NCBI RefSeq assembly: GCF_039545135.1
Contig: NZ_BAABRU010000002.1
Span: forward strand, 248,001 to 312,000
Origin: Herpetosiphon gulosus
GTDB lineage: Bacteria > Chloroflexota > Chloroflexia > Chloroflexales > Herpetosiphonaceae
Direction: 5' to 3'
DNA: 64,000 nucleotides
In this document: positions 25,618-34,922 of the stretch, in pieces
How positions within the stretch are numbered: the stretch's first letter is position 1
Layout: every line of letters begins with the position of its first letter
Translations under genes and position numbers: made by a program
The notes under the pieces: model-generated
What the model was told of the DNA's origin: nothing
Databases searched by the model: none
Seen by the model: only the letters and a program-made list of their open reading frames with translations

Positions 25618-27690
25618 TTAGCTGACGATTCGTTCAACTTCAACCAAATTATCGTAGAAAGTTGCACCGCCACCCATATCCGAGAGCGCTTGGGGCGTGG
25701 TATGGTTGACATTGCGGCCATCGACGGTTAGCTCCGACCACCAAATTGATGGCGCAACCACCACAGCTTGGCGCACCCGATCAGTCACGACTGCCTGCGC
25801 CTGAAACCCACCGCGATCGTTGCGAATCAACACTTGATCGCCATCGTCAATGTTGCGTTCAATCGCATCAAGTGGATTAATTTCTAGGGTTGGGCCACTC
25901 TCATAGCGCTGCAAAATATTGCCAAAGGTGCTATTCAAAAAGTGATGGGCTGGCGGCGAAATTAAGGTTAATGGATAGCGTTCGGCCAATCGCGGGTTAG
26001 TGGTTGGGCTTTCATACGGTGCGGTGTAAGTCGGCAATGGATCAAAACCATCAGCCAGCATGCGTTCAGAATAGAGTTCGCACTTGCCTGATGGTGTGAG
26101 AAAATTGCCCTCAGCAAACGGTGCCCAATCGTTTGGCACATTCAAACGCAGCCAATCCTCTTGTTGCAAGCGTTCGAGCGTAATGCCGGCCAAGGCTGGG
26201 TGGTCTGAATCGAGCGCCTGACGAGCGATTGTTTGATCATCATCGCCAAAACATGGCTCACTAAAGCCCATTTTGGCCGCCAAGCGCCGAAACAACTCAG
26301 TATTCGGAATCGCCTCGCCCAGCGGCTCAATCGCTTGGTTGCTCCAAGCTAGATACCAGTGACCATAGGCTTTATGTAAATCAACATGCTCTAGTTGGGT
26401 GGTCGCAGGCAAAATAATATCAGCGTAACGCGTCGTGTCGGTATAAAACTGCTCGTGCACCACCGTGAATAAATCTTCGCGCTCCAAACCACGCTTAACT
26501 GCTTCCAAATCGGGAGCCACACTCGCCGGATTAGAATTATAAACAAACAAGGCTTGCACTGGCGGATCGTTTAACTCGGTCAAGGCATGGCCAAGCTGAT
26601 TCATATTGATCATGCGGGTTCCAGCCGGAATCAGATCGGGGCACTCCAAAGCAGCATTATTAATTGGAAATGTGCCGCTGGTGGAAAGCAAAATGCCGCC
26701 TGCTCGCTCACGCCACGAACCGATTACCGCAGGCAAACAGGCCAAGGTGCGCACAGCCATGCCACCACCAGCGTGACGTTGCAAGCCATAGTTGATCCGA
26801 ATTGCAGCGGGTACAGTTGTGGCATATTCATGGGCTAATTGCTCAATCGTTGCCACATCCAAACCAGTTAATTCGGCCACGCGCTCTGGCGGATATTCCT
26901 GCACGCGCTGACGCAATTGCTCGCCGCCAAGACAATAATCATCAAGATAAGCTTGATCGTGCAAGCCATCGCGAAAAATAATATGCATCATGCCCAGCGC
27001 CAAGGCGGCATCAGTGCCTGGCAATGGCGCGATATGCCAATCGCATTGAGCGGCAGTGCGCGAACGCCAAGGATCGATCGCAATCACCCGTGCGCCAGCC
27101 TTGCGTGCCGCCTTGACGAACGTCCACAGGTGGACATTCGATGTGAGCGTGTTGGTTCCCCACAAAATAATTAATTTGGCCTCAACATAGGCTTCAGGGT
27201 CAGTGCCAACACTCGCGCCAACCGTATAGCGATAGCCCGTTGCCCCAGCGCTGGCACAAATTGTGCGGTCAAGCAATGAAGCACCCAAACGATGGAAAAA
27301 GCGTCGATCCATCGAGCCATAATGCAGCAAGCCCATCGTGCCAGCATAGGAGTAGGGCAAAATTGCTTGCGGGCCATGGCTAATGGTAATTGCTTGTAAT
27401 CGTTCGGCGATGGTGGTTAGGGCTTCTTCCCACGAGATCCGTTCGAATTGGCCAGCGCCTTTGGGGCCAACCCGCTTGGCTGGATACAACAAACGGCCTT
27501 GGTGGTAGGTGCGCTCAACATAGCGCGAGACTTTGGTGCACAAAAAACCATTGGTTATGGGGTGCTCAGGGTTGCCTTGAATTTTAATCGCCTTGCCGTC
27601 TTGCACAGTTACGAGCATCGAGCAGGTATCGGGGCAATCGTGAGGGCAAACCGCATGAATAATCTGCTGATCAAGCGCAATCGTTGTCAT
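25618..27690 (-). CDS. Molybdopterin oxidoreductase (anaerobic dehydrogenase, BisC/formate-dehydrogenase-like)
   Basis: The protein has 690 residues from the ATG at 27690; the frame extends to 27747 but the N-terminal extension lacks family features. The 4Fe-4S site is CPHDCPDTC followed by NGFLCTK near residue 50. A molybdopterin-binding core with LIILWGTNTLTSNVHLW and RVIAIDPWRSRTA, and a C-terminal molydopterin-dinucleotide domain (PLTLISPPAHHFLNSTFGN) follow. No small FeS or membrane subunit is adjacent, so it probably acts as a soluble single-subunit oxidoreductase of unknown substrate. It is divergent from the sigma factor gene. Confidence 0.88.
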   Translation of the reverse strand: MTTIALDQQIIHAVCPHDCPDTCSMLVTVQDGKAIKIQGNPEHPITNGFLCTKVSRYVERTYHQGRLLYPAKRVGPKGAGQFERISWEEALTTIAERLQAITISHGPQAILPYSYAGTMGLLHYGSMDRRFFHRLGASLLDRTICASAGATGYRYTVGASVGTDPEAYVEAKLIILWGTNTLTSNVHLWTFVKAARKAGARVIAIDPWRSRTAAQCDWHIAPLPGTDAALALGMMHIIFRDGLHDQAYLDDYCLGGEQLRQRVQEYPPERVAELTGLDVATIEQLAHEYATTVPAAIRINYGLQRHAGGGMAVRTLACLPAVIGSWRERAGGILLSTSGTFPINNAALECPDLIPAGTRMINMNQLGHALTELNDPPVQALFVYNSNPASVAPDLEAVKRGLEREDLFTVVHEQFYTDTTRYADIILPATTQLEHVDLHKAYGHWYLAWSNQAIEPLGEAIPNTELFRRLAAKMGFSEPCFGDDDQTIARQALDSDHPALAGITLERLQQEDWLRLNVPNDWAPFAEGNFLTPSGKCELYSERMLADGFDPLPTYTAPYESPTTNPRLAERYPLTLISPPAHHFLNSTFGNILQRYESGPTLEINPLDAIERNIDDGDQVLIRNDRGGFQAQAVVTDRVRQAVVVAPSIWWSELTVDGRNVNHTTPQALSDMGGGATFYDNLVEVERIVS

Positions 27691-27820
27691 GGCATCAATC
27701 GGGCTGAAAACCCGCCTCCTTTGCAGTTGTTGCCAGATACTATACAACTTTTCGTTTTTTTCAACGAATTATCAGCTGCATGTTATGGAAACTTCACCCC
27801 CAATGTGCTTGAATAGGGTA

Positions 27821-27849
27821 TTGAATCGCAGATCTATCCGTGATATAGT
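27821..27849 (+). promoter_or_regulatory. Promoter of sigma factor gene
   Basis: TTGAAT (27821-27826) and TATAGT (27844-27849) are spaced by 17 bp, placing the start of transcription near 27856, about 40 nt before the coding region. Confidence 0.6.
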
Positions 27850-27895
27850 GGTCTATCATTAGGCTTTTCTATAGCAGTAGAAAGTCGGTGCTTAC

Positions 27896-29047
27896 TTGAA
27901 AAACGTACTTGAAGTTCTGATGGGGGCAGCCCGTCAGCATCGTTATCTAACGCACGACCAAGTGCTGCTCCACCTTCCTCCCTCCGACAAAAACACAGCG
28001 CTGTTCGACGAATTGTGTGTCCGCTGCCAAGCAGAAGATATTCCAATTTTGGAAGAACCGCCAACCGCTGCAGTGCATCTCCGTTCACGCGATGTCGATG
28101 ACGACGATCTCGAACGGTCTCTGATTCGGGAAGGGGTAAGCCTCGATGATCCGGTGCGCATGTATTTGCGCGAAATTGGCCAAGTGCATCTCTTGACCGC
28201 CCACGAAGAAACCATGTTGGCCAAACAATTGGAACGCGGCGAACGCGCGATGATTCGGCTCGCCCGCCACGAATATCTCCTCGAAGAAAAAGCCCGTCTG
28301 CAACAGCAAGTCCTCGAAAGCGAAGCCGCCCGTCAACATCTCATCCAAGCCAATTTACGCCTCGTGGTGTCGATTGCCAAAAAATATGTTGGCCGCGGCA
28401 TGTCGTTTTTAGATTTAATTCAAGAGGGCAATATTGGCCTGATGCGGGCAACCGAGAAGTTCGATTATCACAAGGGCTTTAAGTTCTCAACCTATGCCAC
28501 TTGGTGGATTCGCCAAGCAATTACGCGCTCGATCTCTGATCATAGTCGCACAATTCGCCTACCAGTCCATGTGGGCGAGACGATTAATCGCGTCAAGCGC
28601 ACAGCCCACAAGTTGCAACAAGCCCTAGAGCGCGAGCCAAGCGCCGAGGAGATTGGCGAAGCCCTTGGGTTGCCCGCCGATAAAGTGCGGCGAGTACTCG
28701 AAGTTGCTCGTCAGCCAGTTTCACTCGAAACGCCTGTTGGCAACGAGGGCGATAGCGTGCTGGGCGATTTTATTGAAGATGATCGCTCATCCGAGCCGCT
28801 TGATCATGCTACCGAGCATTTATTGCGCGAGCAACTTGATGAAGTGTTGTGCAAACTCGATGAACGCGAACGCCGCATTATTGAGCTACGCTATGGCTTG
28901 GTCGATGGTAAATATCGCACACTCGAAGAAGTTGGCCGCGAATTTGGAATTACCCGCGAGCGCATTCGCCAAATCGAGGCCAAAGTATTGCGAAAACTGC
29001 GCCACCCCGCGTTTGGTGGGCGCAAATTGCGAGCCTATCTTGAATAA
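27896..29047 (+). CDS. RNA polymerase sigma-70 family factor (RpoD/SigA-like)
   Basis: The 383-residue protein contains region 1.2 ([18 protein letters not shown]), region 2 ([17 protein letters not shown], then [14 protein letters not shown] and [13 protein letters not shown]), region 3 ([14 protein letters not shown]) and region 4 with the -35 HTH ([19 protein letters not shown]). The closeness to primary factors is high; it could be the housekeeping factor or one of several group 2 factors, which cannot be decided from one window. The start is uncertain: TTG 27896 or ATG 27920, neither with a strong SD. The N-terminal 80 residues are unlike the E. coli factor and short. Confidence 0.92.
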   Translation: MKNVLEVLMGAARQHRYLTHDQVLLHLPPSDKNTALFDELCVRCQAEDIPILEEPPTAAVHLRSRDVDDDDLERSLIREGVSLDDPVRMYLREIGQVHLLTAHEETMLAKQLERGERAMIRLARHEYLLEEKARLQQQVLESEAARQHLIQANLRLVVSIAKKYVGRGMSFLDLIQEGNIGLMRATEKFDYHKGFKFSTYATWWIRQAITRSISDHSRTIRLPVHVGETINRVKRTAHKLQQALEREPSAEEIGEALGLPADKVRRVLEVARQPVSLETPVGNEGDSVLGDFIEDDRSSEPLDHATEHLLREQLDEVLCKLDERERRIIELRYGLVDGKYRTLEEVGREFGITRERIRQIEAKVLRKLRHPAFGGRKLRAYLE

Positions 29048-29073
29048 CTAAGTTGCAGATTGAACGGCAAAGC

Positions 29074-29124
29074 AACACACGCGTAGCGCGGACAAAATGC
29101 CGTGATGCGCGTGTGTTAGTTTTT
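29074..29124 (+). terminator. Terminator after sigma factor gene
   Basis: AACACACGCG (29074-29083) pairs perfectly with CGCGTGTGTT (29108-29117), followed by AGTTTTT. Confidence 0.8.
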
Positions 29125-29152
29125 AATCAACACCACAATCGGAGGTTGTCAG

Positions 29153-29512
29153 ATGGAAACGATTCAAGCTGATGCTGCATTGACCCAACTTGCCAATCTG
29201 TGCCACGCCTTAGGCCATCCATTGCGTTTAGGCATTGTGCGCTACATCGCCCAGCATCCCCGCTGTATCTGTAACGATATTGTGCAGCGAACCAATCGTG
29301 CTCAATCGACAATCTCTGAACATTTGCGGGTGTTGGCTCAAGCTGGCATAGTGGAAAACGAACAGGAAGGCCAAGCCACGGTCTATTGGCTGGCTCCGCA
29401 GACGCTCAAACTACTAGAACAAGAAGTTGAGCAACTTTGTGATTCTGCCCAACAAAAAACGGTCGCTGAGCGCAGTGCTCAACGACCGTTGTGGTATCAA
29501 CTCAATCGTTAG
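29153..29512 (+). CDS. ArsR-family winged-helix regulator
   Basis: The 119-residue protein has the ArsR fold: CHALGHPLRLGIVRYIAQHPRC, then the recognition helix in AQSTISEHLRVLAQAGIV and the wing QEGQATVYWLA. A Cys pair, C44 and C46 (RCICNDIV), lies at the position of the metal-binding ELCVC motif of ArsR/SmtB proteins, so metal or redox sensing is possible but not certain. The SD CGGAGG precedes ATG 29153. It is convergent with a PspC gene one base away and regulates no obvious neighbour. Confidence 0.88.
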   Translation: METIQADAALTQLANLCHALGHPLRLGIVRYIAQHPRCICNDIVQRTNRAQSTISEHLRVLAQAGIVENEQEGQATVYWLAPQTLKLLEQEVEQLCDSAQQKTVAERSAQRPLWYQLNR

Positions 29513-29513
29513 A

Positions 29514-29945
29514 TTAGTCGTTTAATGGCTGACCAGTGTATGGGTCAAAGCGTGGTTTTTCTGGTTGGGCTGGCGCTGGATTGATTGGTTGACCCGTTTG
29601 TGGGTCGAACTTCCAATCGCTTTGAGGCACAGCTGGATTAGCATTGCTGGTTTGAGCATTGTTGACCGCAGTTTTGACCTTGTTGAATACATTTTGGGCT
29701 TGGTTACGCATTTCATCAATACCGCTGTTGATGCCTGGGCTAGGCAAACCAGGTGCAGTTACAACTGGCAATACGGCCCATAAAATGATGTAGAGCAACA
29801 CGCCCGAACCACCAGCCAAGGTCACCAGAACAAAGGCCAAGCGCACCAAGGTTACATCAAAAGCGAAATATTGAGCCAAGCCCGTACAAACACCAGCAAT
29901 CATTTGATCTTGTTGAACACGCACTAAGCGATTTGAATTTTGCAT
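29514..29945 (-). CDS. PspC-domain membrane protein
   Basis: ATG 29945 is preferred as AAGGAG lies just upstream. The 143-residue protein has an N-terminal PspC domain (LVRVQQDQMIAGVCTGLAQYF, then LVRLAFVLVTLAGGSGVLLYIILWAVLP) with one or two membrane helices at about 30-60. A Gln/Asn/Pro-rich tail contains two copies of a DPxTGQPxN repeat. PspC proteins take part in the membrane-stress response. No pspA/pspB gene is adjacent. Confidence 0.85.
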   Translation of the reverse strand: MQNSNRLVRVQQDQMIAGVCTGLAQYFAFDVTLVRLAFVLVTLAGGSGVLLYIILWAVLPVVTAPGLPSPGINSGIDEMRNQAQNVFNKVKTAVNNAQTSNANPAVPQSDWKFDPQTGQPINPAPAQPEKPRFDPYTGQPLND

Positions 29946-30253
29946 TGTAAACTCCTTATTTGGGTGCAACTTGTGGTTGCTTATCTGCTAACTAGGACGC
30001 AGGCCAGCAAAAAATTGTTGCAGCAATCATGCTTAGATTGTCAAGCAAAAGGTTTATCTGTTTTCTCTCCACGTATGATTAGCCATATTTCGCCACCCTT
30101 CCGTCCCTCCGCCAAAGGGAAACGCAGGGTGTTTTCATCCCCCTGCACCCCCTAAAGCACATTTGATGGTATGTACTCACCACGTGAAAGCTCAAAGATT
30201 ATCGTTCTAGAAAGCGCATAACTATGGATTAGGCAAGATTCATGCTTGCGTAA
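29946..30253. other. Intergenic region between pspC and tetR
   Basis: About 300 bp without a supported gene. It contains CACCCTTCCGTCCC near 30095, matching part of the strong hairpin at 31811-31844, and an imperfect GCAGGG/CCCTGC hairpin near 30124-30146. The pspC promoter should lie at its left end. Confidence 0.4.
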
Positions 30254-30272
30254 AATACGAACGTATGGTATT
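30254..30272. promoter_or_regulatory. Putative TetR operator 1 (upstream of tetR)
   Basis: AATACGAACGTATGGTATT contains the inverted ends AATAC/GTATT and the core ACGAACGT. A related sequence sits before the next gene at 30894-30911. It lies 9 bp before the tetR start, so autoregulation is likely. Confidence 0.55.
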
Positions 30273-30280
30273 TTATCAAT

Positions 30281-30874
30281 ATGAGTCGCAAAGATAGTGC
30301 CAAAGAACTTATTTTGAATAAAGCAGTGCAGATGGCTTCGGTCGCTGGCCTGAATGGCTTAACGATTGGCAGCTTGGCTGAGGCTGTCGCCATGTCCAAG
30401 GGCGGTATCAGTGCGCACTTCAAATCCAAGACTGAACTGCAAGTTGCGGCGGTTGATCGAGCCTCTGAGCTATTTCAAGCAGCGGTGATTGGCCAAGTGC
30501 TAGCCGAACCCGCCGGAATTGCCCGCCTTAGCAAGCTTTGCGATTCGTGGTTTAGCTATTTGCAGCAGGGCATTTTTCTGGGTGGCTGTTTTTTTACCAA
30601 CGCTGTGCTTGAGCTTGATGATTTGGATAACTCGGAAGTGCGGGCAGCTGTGCTGCGCTATTATCACAATTATCTAAATTTTATTGAGCAATCCATCGCC
30701 GAAACCGTGCAACTCGGGCAGTTTCGCCCTGACACGCCAATTGCCGAGGTTGCGCTGCAATTCCATGGCATCGAAATCGCCGCGCTGGTGTGGCGAGCAG
30801 TCCGTAGTCACGAAACCCAATTTGCAACCGCCCGCGCCGCCATCGACAATTTAATTGCCACCTATCGCAGCTAA
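30281..30874 (+). CDS. TetR-family transcriptional regulator
   Basis: The 197-residue protein has an N-terminal TetR HTH (NKAVQMASVAGLNGLTIGSLAEAV, then MSKGGISAHFKSKTEL) and a helical C-terminal ligand domain with LQQGIFLGGCFFTNAVLELDD. The GGCFF-type C-terminal pattern is seen in the TetR_C_11/YcdC-like group. Matching operator-like sequences lie before this gene and before the metallo-beta-lactamase-fold gene 51 bp downstream, so it probably controls both. The ligand is unknown. Confidence 0.9.
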   Translation: MSRKDSAKELILNKAVQMASVAGLNGLTIGSLAEAVAMSKGGISAHFKSKTELQVAAVDRASELFQAAVIGQVLAEPAGIARLSKLCDSWFSYLQQGIFLGGCFFTNAVLELDDLDNSEVRAAVLRYYHNYLNFIEQSIAETVQLGQFRPDTPIAEVALQFHGIEIAALVWRAVRSHETQFATARAAIDNLIATYRS

Positions 30875-30893
30875 AATTTTTTAGCTTCAATAA

Positions 30894-30911
30894 AACACGA
30901 ACGTCCGTATT
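30894..30911. promoter_or_regulatory. Putative TetR operator 2 (upstream of MBL hydrolase)
   Basis: AACACGAACGTCCGTATT is an 18-bp inverted repeat (AAnACGnACGTnCGTnTT) sharing ACACGAACGT-type core with operator 1. It lies 15 bp before the ATG of the metallo-beta-lactamase-fold gene. Confidence 0.6.
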
Positions 30912-30925
30912 TATAAGGAGTTATT

Positions 30926-31726
30926 ATGCAAATCAATGTAACCTACATCGGCACAGCCACGGTTTTGTTGGAAATTGACGGTTTGCGGATTTTGACTGAT
31001 CCAGTGTTTGATCCAGCAGGCAGTTCGCGGGTTTACCAAGTACGGCCACAGGTTGAATTTGCACTTTACAAGCAAGCACCAGCAGCCTTGCAAGCAGATG
31101 ATATTGGCGCAATTGATCTAGTTTTGCTCTCGCACGACGATCATTATGATAATTTGGATGATGCAGGCCGCGCTTTGCTGCCAAACGCAGGCCATGTCTT
31201 GACCACTGAATCGGGCCGCCAGCGCTTGCAACAACAGGGCGCGACCAACGTACAAGGCCTAGCCGAATGGCAATCGATCATCATTAACACGCCCCAAGGC
31301 TTACCGCTGACGATCACTGCCGTGCCAGCTCAACATGGCCCGGTCGAGTTACTGCCAATTATTGGCGAGGTAATTGGCTTTGTGTTGGAATATCCGACGT
31401 TTGAGCATGGCCCAATCTATATTTCTGGCGATACAGTGTTGTTTGATGGAATTGCGGCAATTGCTGAACGCTACGCCATTGGCACGGTCTTTTTACATGT
31501 TGGGGCAGCCCAATTTGCGCCAACAGGCCCGACCCTATTTACCTTTGATGCAACTCAAGCCCTCCAAGCAGCGCAGCTGCTCAAGCCTCAAAGCTTGATT
31601 CCGATTCATTTTGATGGTTGGCAGCACTTTAGCCAAGGCCAAGCAGAAATTGAACAAGCCTTCGTTGGGAGCGCGATTCAGCCACGTTGGCTAGAGCCAG
31701 GTATGATAACAACACTCACAGTTTAA
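30926..31726 (+). CDS. Metallo-beta-lactamase-fold hydrolase (UlaG/NAPE-PLD-like)
   Basis: The 266-residue protein begins with INVTYIGTATVLLEIDGLRILTDPV, typical of the MBL_B3/UlaG branch. The metal site is in LSHDDHYDNLD (HxxHxDN-like variant), with later ligands in the ISGDTVLFDG and PIHFDGW stretches. The usual HxHxDH is altered to HDDHYDN, also seen in lipid- and lactone-active members. It lies downstream of tetR with its own operator-like site and SD (AAGGAG). The function is probably hydrolysis of a phosphodiester or lactone; the substrate is unknown. Confidence 0.82.
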   Translation: MQINVTYIGTATVLLEIDGLRILTDPVFDPAGSSRVYQVRPQVEFALYKQAPAALQADDIGAIDLVLLSHDDHYDNLDDAGRALLPNAGHVLTTESGRQRLQQQGATNVQGLAEWQSIIINTPQGLPLTITAVPAQHGPVELLPIIGEVIGFVLEYPTFEHGPIYISGDTVLFDGIAAIAERYAIGTVFLHVGAAQFAPTGPTLFTFDATQALQAAQLLKPQSLIPIHFDGWQHFSQGQAEIEQAFVGSAIQPRWLEPGMITTLTV

Positions 31727-31810
31727 TATTTCCTCAACCCAAGGTTATGGACCACTTGTTACTAATCGGGAGGTTTATAGGCAACTTATTAGCCTAATTC
31801 GTGATCTCCG

Positions 31811-31844
31811 CCCTTCCGTCCCGCCTTGAGGCGGGACGGAAGGG
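31811..31844. terminator. Perfect 15-bp hairpin between convergent genes
   Basis: CCCTTCCGTCCCGCC (31811-31825) and its exact complement (31830-31844) are separated by TTGA. There is no T-run on either side. A second hairpin (AAGTAGAAA/TTTCTACTT, 31854-31878) overlaps the stop of the next gene. Together they may form a two-way transcription end or mRNA 3' end protector between the MBL gene and the regulator at 31873. Confidence 0.55.
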
Positions 31845-31872
31845 TAGTGAATTAAGTAGAAACCGCCGATTT

Positions 31873-34710
31873 CTACTTATTCACCGCTTGAGCTAAGGCT
31901 GGCTGATGCCAACAATCTGGAGCAAATGGTTGGTGCATTTGTAGCACGCGCTGGTGCAAGCTGGCATGGCTGGGTGCTTGCAACTGCGCTTCGGCCACAA
32001 TCCGATAATATTCGTAGCCATTGCTGGCCGCCCGTTGGGCCAGTTGTTGCCATTGGCGTTGAGCGGCTGGTACATCGCCTGAGGCCTGCGTGATTAAGGC
32101 ATCAAGGCAGGCATGATCAAGGGCAATTTCGCCGTTGCCGGCTAGCGGTAAACTATGGCTAAACACCGTTCGAGCATGCTCGGCTCCCTCAGTGAGCAAC
32201 ATCAACAAAACTGAACGTCGCTCCCAAGCCATGCGCAGTAAATTGTTGCTTTGGGCAATTGGCATGGCCGCAATTCGATCAAGGCTTTGGCGAACTGAGC
32301 GCAAATCGCCGCGCAATAACTGCCCTAGCGCCAGGGTATCTAAAATTACGCCTCGGAAAAATGGCTCACCACCCTCGCCAAGCATATGCAATAAATTTTG
32401 GGCAATGGCTTCGGCTTGTTCAGTTTGCCCCAATGCTAATAAGGTCATGGCAATTTGGTTGCGTGAATTGTACCAACCTTGTTGATCATCGATCTGTTGT
32501 TTGATCGCGCAGGCTTGTTCGAGGGTTTGTAACGCGGCTTGGGGCTGGCCGCGCATCATTTGAATAATCGCTTGGGTGTGCTGCATGCGGGCTTGAGCAT
32601 AGACATCGCCAATCCGCCGCAAGCCCGTAACCGCTTCGTCAATCGTGGCTTCGGCACGGTTTAAATCGCCTTTGGTGTAATAAAGATTAGCTAAATTGAC
32701 AAAGGCTCGTGGGCGCACCCGCTCCAAGCGGGCAATGCGGGTTTGAGCAATCACATCGAGCCATGTTTGAATGCTGGCATCGACTTCGCCAGTATATTGC
32801 TGCACAATCGCCAAGGTTCCGCCAGCCCGCGCCCGAATTTCAGCAATCGTCATAATAGCCTCAGGTTCAAGTTGATTGGTTAGGGCAATCGCTTGTTCGG
32901 CGGCTTGGCGAGCCAACGCAAATTGTGATTGCATCAAAATCGCTTTGCTCAGCGCCATTTGTAATAAGCCATGCAAGCGTACCTCGCGCGAATCCAGCGT
33001 AGCGATGGTTTGTTCGAGCAAGGTTTGGGCAGCAGCAGCTTGATTGCGATGCAACATGGCCCCAGTTAAGCGCCAAACCAAATGCGCCCGTTGATTTGGT
33101 TGCCAAGCCAAGGCTAAGGCTTCGCGATACATGGCTTCGGCTTCGCTCGCTTGACTGGTAGCCATCAAAAATTCACCATAACTTTGCAACCATGGAAACA
33201 ACAACTCAGGATGCTGTTGCTCGATCGTTGGGCGAATGCTTTGTAAAATCGCCGCCGCCGCGCTAGATAACCCCTGGTTCATCAAGGGATCAAGTTGTTG
33301 TTGCAGGCTGTTGAGCGCAGCAGGCACATCGCCCGCCGCAAGATAATGCTGGGCCGCGCGAATTGGGTCGATTCGTTGATCTTCGAAAACTCTCGCAAGT
33401 TGCTGGTGCAGTGCTTTGCGGCGGCTTGGCTGGCTGCGTAATTGGGCATAAATATATTCTTGCACCAGCGGCAAGACATTGGCATGGCTGGGGGCATCAA
33501 TCAACTGACGGCGAGTTAGATCGCTCATTGCCTGTTGCCATTGATATGGCCCATCGACAGCAAAACTACATTCCATCGGCCATTCAGCATGTAAATTAAG
33601 GGGCTGAGCAGCAACCGTCAACAGCGCTAACAGGCGTTCGCTGCTGCTTGGCAATTGACCAAGCATTTGGTCAAGCACAAAACTGGCAATATGTGGCTCG
33701 TCGATCAAATGCTGCATCAAGGCTTCATCTGCCCCGCGATCACTCAATAAGCCAATTGATAGGCGCAACAACGCCGGATTGGCTTGAGTGCGTTCGATCA
33801 ATTGTTGGCTGTGGTTTGGGCTAAGTTGCGTTCCATAATGTGTGAGCAAACGTTGAGCTTCAACTAATTCTAATCCATGCAACGACCAATAACTAAAGCC
33901 TTGTAAATTGAATTGTTCGCGGCTCAACACTAATACTTGGCTGGTGGTTTTTTGGGCCAGCTGTTCAATAATCAAACGTAGTTGCGGTTGCTCGATCAGC
34001 AATTGAGCATTATCAAAACAGAGCAAAGCCGGAATCTGCTGTAACCCGTTGATTAGTAATCCCAGTTGGCGTTCAAAACTTAGGCTAGCTTCGCCATCAC
34101 GCGGCAAGTGCAATAACGGCTCAACCTGCTCATCGCCATGGCTCAGCAAAAATAGTGCTAATTGACGAATTAGAATTTCGCTCGAAAGGCTAATTGTAGG
34201 CGTAAAACTTAGCCAAAAGCAGCGTTCACCCCAACTTTGAGCAATTTGGCTGGCGATCACGGTTTTGCCAACTCCCGCTAGCCCATTGACGCACAAACAG
34301 CGTTCATTGGCTAAGCGTTGTTGTACCTGTTTGGTGGCGTGGCGTTCGATTAAAAATGGAGGCAAGGGTGGAGGTAAATCCAGCAGGCCAAGTTCAGTCT
34401 GTTGCTGCTGCTCAATTTTTTTGGTGACCGTGACGCTGGTGCCAACCAACGATTCGCCGCGAGCCGCCGCCGCTAGCTCCAACAACCGCGCAACGCTTTC
34501 GGGATCGTCACTGAGATCGAGTGCCGGAACCATTAATGCTACCAAGGTTGTGAGGTCGGGCAAACGCTGATCATTTTCCAAGCGCGAGATATGGGCCTCG
34601 CTATAGCCCGTGGCAATCGCTAAATCGCGTTGGGTTAGGCGTGCTCTGCGCCGCAGAAAATGCAGCAGCGCTCCAAACGTGCTGAAAGATTCGAGGGTAA
34701 CTGCTGGCAT
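31873..34710 (-). CDS. HTH / STAND-ATPase / TPR regulator
   Basis: The 945-residue protein has a Cro/C1-type HTH at about 12-65 (LTQRDLAIATGYSEAHISRLEN), an NB-ARC-like ATPase with Walker A GLAGVGKTVIA near 145 and a hydrophobic Walker B-like ALLCFDNAQLL, and about 450 residues of TPR-like helices ending at the C-terminus (for example AEAMYREALALAW and LANLYYTKGDLNRAEATIDEAV). This is the common large STAND regulator design of Chloroflexota and actinomycetes: ligand binding to the TPR part should trigger ATP-dependent oligomerisation and gene control. Its targets are unknown. It differs from the SARP protein at 9836, which has a BTAD domain instead of XRE HTH. Confidence 0.87.
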   Translation of the reverse strand: MPAVTLESFSTFGALLHFLRRRARLTQRDLAIATGYSEAHISRLENDQRLPDLTTLVALMVPALDLSDDPESVARLLELAAAARGESLVGTSVTVTKKIEQQQQTELGLLDLPPPLPPFLIERHATKQVQQRLANERCLCVNGLAGVGKTVIASQIAQSWGERCFWLSFTPTISLSSEILIRQLALFLLSHGDEQVEPLLHLPRDGEASLSFERQLGLLINGLQQIPALLCFDNAQLLIEQPQLRLIIEQLAQKTTSQVLVLSREQFNLQGFSYWSLHGLELVEAQRLLTHYGTQLSPNHSQQLIERTQANPALLRLSIGLLSDRGADEALMQHLIDEPHIASFVLDQMLGQLPSSSERLLALLTVAAQPLNLHAEWPMECSFAVDGPYQWQQAMSDLTRRQLIDAPSHANVLPLVQEYIYAQLRSQPSRRKALHQQLARVFEDQRIDPIRAAQHYLAAGDVPAALNSLQQQLDPLMNQGLSSAAAAILQSIRPTIEQQHPELLFPWLQSYGEFLMATSQASEAEAMYREALALAWQPNQRAHLVWRLTGAMLHRNQAAAAQTLLEQTIATLDSREVRLHGLLQMALSKAILMQSQFALARQAAEQAIALTNQLEPEAIMTIAEIRARAGGTLAIVQQYTGEVDASIQTWLDVIAQTRIARLERVRPRAFVNLANLYYTKGDLNRAEATIDEAVTGLRRIGDVYAQARMQHTQAIIQMMRGQPQAALQTLEQACAIKQQIDDQQGWYNSRNQIAMTLLALGQTEQAEAIAQNLLHMLGEGGEPFFRGVILDTLALGQLLRGDLRSVRQSLDRIAAMPIAQSNNLLRMAWERRSVLLMLLTEGAEHARTVFSHSLPLAGNGEIALDHACLDALITQASGDVPAAQRQWQQLAQRAASNGYEYYRIVAEAQLQAPSHASLHQRVLQMHQPFAPDCWHQPALAQAVNK

Positions 34711-34922
34711 CGCAAGCCTCCTAACTGAGTAGAAATTGTTGGTCGCCTTGTATCGTTATGCAAGCGGGTAGCATCGTTGGGGGTACGTATTGCGACTAAA
34801 ACAGGTTACATCGTGGATAAAGAGCGCGATTTTGACAAGATTTGTCATATTTTTCAGGCTTGGCTTTGCTATGCTAGTTCGCAGACGAGGTTCAGCAGCA
34901 GTTATACCGAAGGAGTTGAGCT

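Noticed and set aside
29153-29512. ArsR gene as part of an arsenic or metal resistance operon
   Set aside because: No transporter, reductase or other resistance gene is adjacent.
30181-30195. CACCACGTGAAAG as a possible parS half-site
   Set aside because: Only one half matches the known parS palindrome; no second half, and it is far from parAB.
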